Shown here: in pieces, positions 62,073 to 64,000 of the stretch | Layout of the letters: each line of letters opens with the position of its first letter | Position numbering within the stretch: position 1 is the stretch's first letter | Origin: Rotaria socialis | Taxonomy: Eukaryota; Rotifera; Eurotatoria; Philodinida; Philodinidae | DNA length: 64,000 nucleotides | Reading direction: 5' to 3' | NCBI GenBank assembly: GCA_905331475.1 | Contig: CAJNYU010001875.1 | Coordinates: 248,001 to 312,000 of the forward strand | The notes under the pieces: generated by a model | What the model was told of the DNA's origin: nothing | The model's input: only the letters and a program-made list of their open reading frames with translations | Database searches by the model: none | Made by a program: the position numbers and the translations under genes

Positions 62073-64000
62073 GTAAAATAAATATTGATTTCTCATAGGT
62101 TATTATTAGACAGAAAAAAGTGAACGAGACTGATGTCAAGCCTATACTTATCTAACTTTTATAGAAACAATCAAATCAACCTTGAAGCACATCTATTCGT
62201 ATAAGTTCCATTTTCTTTTTTCGTTCGCTCGTTTAGCTGTTTTATTCAGTTTGAAACCTTTTAACGTTTCACATCAAGTAAAAATAAATAGTTACATATA
62301 GTATAGAAAAAAAAACGAACTCATTCATATAGGTAGTCAATACGAAATATATACCCTTCATTATTTCAGCTTATAAAAGTGAGTCAATTATTAAAGAGTA
62401 ATTGCTATTCCGCAGACAAATAAACCATTGAATTAGATATTTGATATGAAACATATTTTTTGGGGTGATCTATCAACTCAATCCCTAGAGATGTTTATGA
62501 TAGCATTTATTGAGCGGTAATGGTTATATAAATAAATCAATGCTCAATTATGTTTTAGTTAGAATAAAGCTACTGGCATTTAGACCTTTTCTAAATCAAA
62601 AGATTATCTCAAAAGGTATATGAAACCGTTCAAATATCACATGACCATCGTTTATTTTCATCAATATAACAAATCTCGCACATGTCCTTTGCTTTGTCTT
62701 TATCCCAATATTCCAAAATTGATGGGCGAATACTACTACATACATTTTAGTTTGTAAAAATTTAGTATATTCATATCAATTATTTATTACAACTTCAATT
62801 CCTTTCTTTCTCTGATTTTGATAGAGAAAGATAAAACAAACTTTTATACGGTATATAGGTATAACATACAGTTACCACTACAGCCGATTTTGACTCGTTC
62901 ATCAAATGAATGTTTGAAAGTCTTAAATATTTCTGTTAGTGTAATTTTTTTCAATCGTATAATATTGTCTTAACTAATTTAAACGTGATGAAACACTAAC
63001 AAGCTAGTAGACAAAAAGATAAGTATTATCCTATCAGCTGTAAGACCGCTTTTTATTATTGTTTCAAATAAAGATATTATTGCTGAAATCCGAACGTCGG
63101 AGGTTCAACGTTTTTTTTTCAAAATTCAGTGAGCTAAAGAAATCAAGAAAATGTCAAAAACCAATTGAAAAATAGTTTAAATTTCTGAAGATTTTGAAAT
63201 TCGAAATTCACTCACTCTGAATATTCTTCTACACAAGAATATGAAACTACATGAAATCCATTAGACACTAGTCGGGAGTAATAGACTCACGATATATATA
63301 TATATACGAAAGAAATGCGTATGTTTGAACACGCTAGAAGACAGCTCAGCATATGCATTCAAGCATGGCATTAAAACAAAAGAAATTAGATTGTTTTTGC
63401 CGTACCAGATCGAAGACAAGCTAATCAGTTTTTTTCATGGCGACTCGCTGTCAATCAAATTAATTAATTAAGATTGTTATCGTCCTAGAAAAGAACCAAT
63501 ATATTATTTACAAAAAATAAAGAGTATATGTCATAGAATTAAATGTTTATTTAGTCTTACACACGCACACCATTGATTAGTGTTTATTATTTGCTGAAGA
63601 GATTGAGAGTACTATCGTTGCCGACTATAATAACAATAAAAACTGTTGTGAATAACTTTTCTTATTCGCTCTGATTATTTTCTAGAAGGTAAACATAGTT
63701 TTTAGCAGTCCTTGAGAAAAGCTCACGACATACTCGAACAACATCTAATAACAAACTTTTATTTCCTGCTAGAGAAATTTTATACATATGAATACATTAT
63801 AAAAAAAAAGAAAACAATGTTAATTGTCCACTCTCGAAATAATAGATCATTGTGCTTTATGGAGTCCATTATGTTCTTTTTATATATTTCACTTTACGTT
63901 ACTTTTTTTTTTATAACAGCAGTATCGAAAATGATTTTATTGGTCGTAACGCCTCTCAAGGATGATCTTTTACATTAGATTAAATCTTATTATTCTATTT
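62073..64000. other. No exon recognised to the end of the window
   Basis: Probably intron or 3' region of the spectrin-like gene. The open stretch at 63712-63978 (+) is hydrophobic and lacks an identifiable domain. Confidence 0.4.

Noticed and set aside
63085..63115. GGTTCAA-like sequence considered as a tRNA T-arm
   Set aside because: No matching acceptor stem, D-arm or anticodon arm could be drawn upstream.

Overview
The window looks like nuclear DNA of a small invertebrate, most likely a bdelloid rotifer of the Rotaria/Adineta type. It is strongly A+T rich. Most introns are about 50-60 bp with GT-AG ends, and a few long ones hold repeats. The proteins are rich in Asn, Ser and Gln. The gene set is metazoan, and the non-coding DNA is full of short terminal-inverted-repeat elements. 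The taxonomic call is inference. Exon models were built by hand from reading frame, splice sites and remembered family sequences; every complete multi-exon model closes in frame.

Layout. 1-4.3 kb holds repeats and no convincing gene: a 1.5-kb foldback-like element with a long palindrome inside it, clusters of a TACGGCCGTA-type motif, and a TTGAC-repeat element. 4.3-6.4 kb (+) encodes a protein starting inside a PLAT-like segment with a long Ser-rich tail. 7.6-10.4 kb (+) encodes a neuregulin-like ErbB ligand candidate (signal peptide, Ig, EGF, TM, basic juxtamembrane stretch). 12.2-12.9 kb (+) encodes a small four-TM protein.

15.9-43.8 kb is a run of five minus-strand housekeeping or signalling genes: TFIIE beta (GTF2E2), Smaug (SAMD4), NPC1, SEC14L1/5 (PRELI + CRAL-TRIO + GOLD) and PTEN. 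A SEC14L intron uses a GC-AG splice pair and carries unexplained open reading frames. The last PTEN intron has collected at least two DNA transposon derivatives: a MULE-like element with a zinc-finger-like ORF and perfect target-site duplication, and a piggyBac-type MITE.

44.4-51.4 kb (+) encodes HERPUD (ER-associated degradation) and ABHD13. PTEN and HERPUD are divergent across 563 bp. 52.5-53.3 kb (+) is the N-terminal part of a type-B carboxylesterase without its catalytic half. 56.8-62.1 kb (+) is a spectrin-repeat-like gene whose first exon(s) I could not find and whose 3' end is not in the window.

The genes do not form one pathway. Several concern membrane lipid handling (NPC1, SEC14L, PTEN) or ER/membrane quality control (HERPUD, ABHD13), but I read this as ordinary metazoan gene neighbourhood, not a functional cluster.
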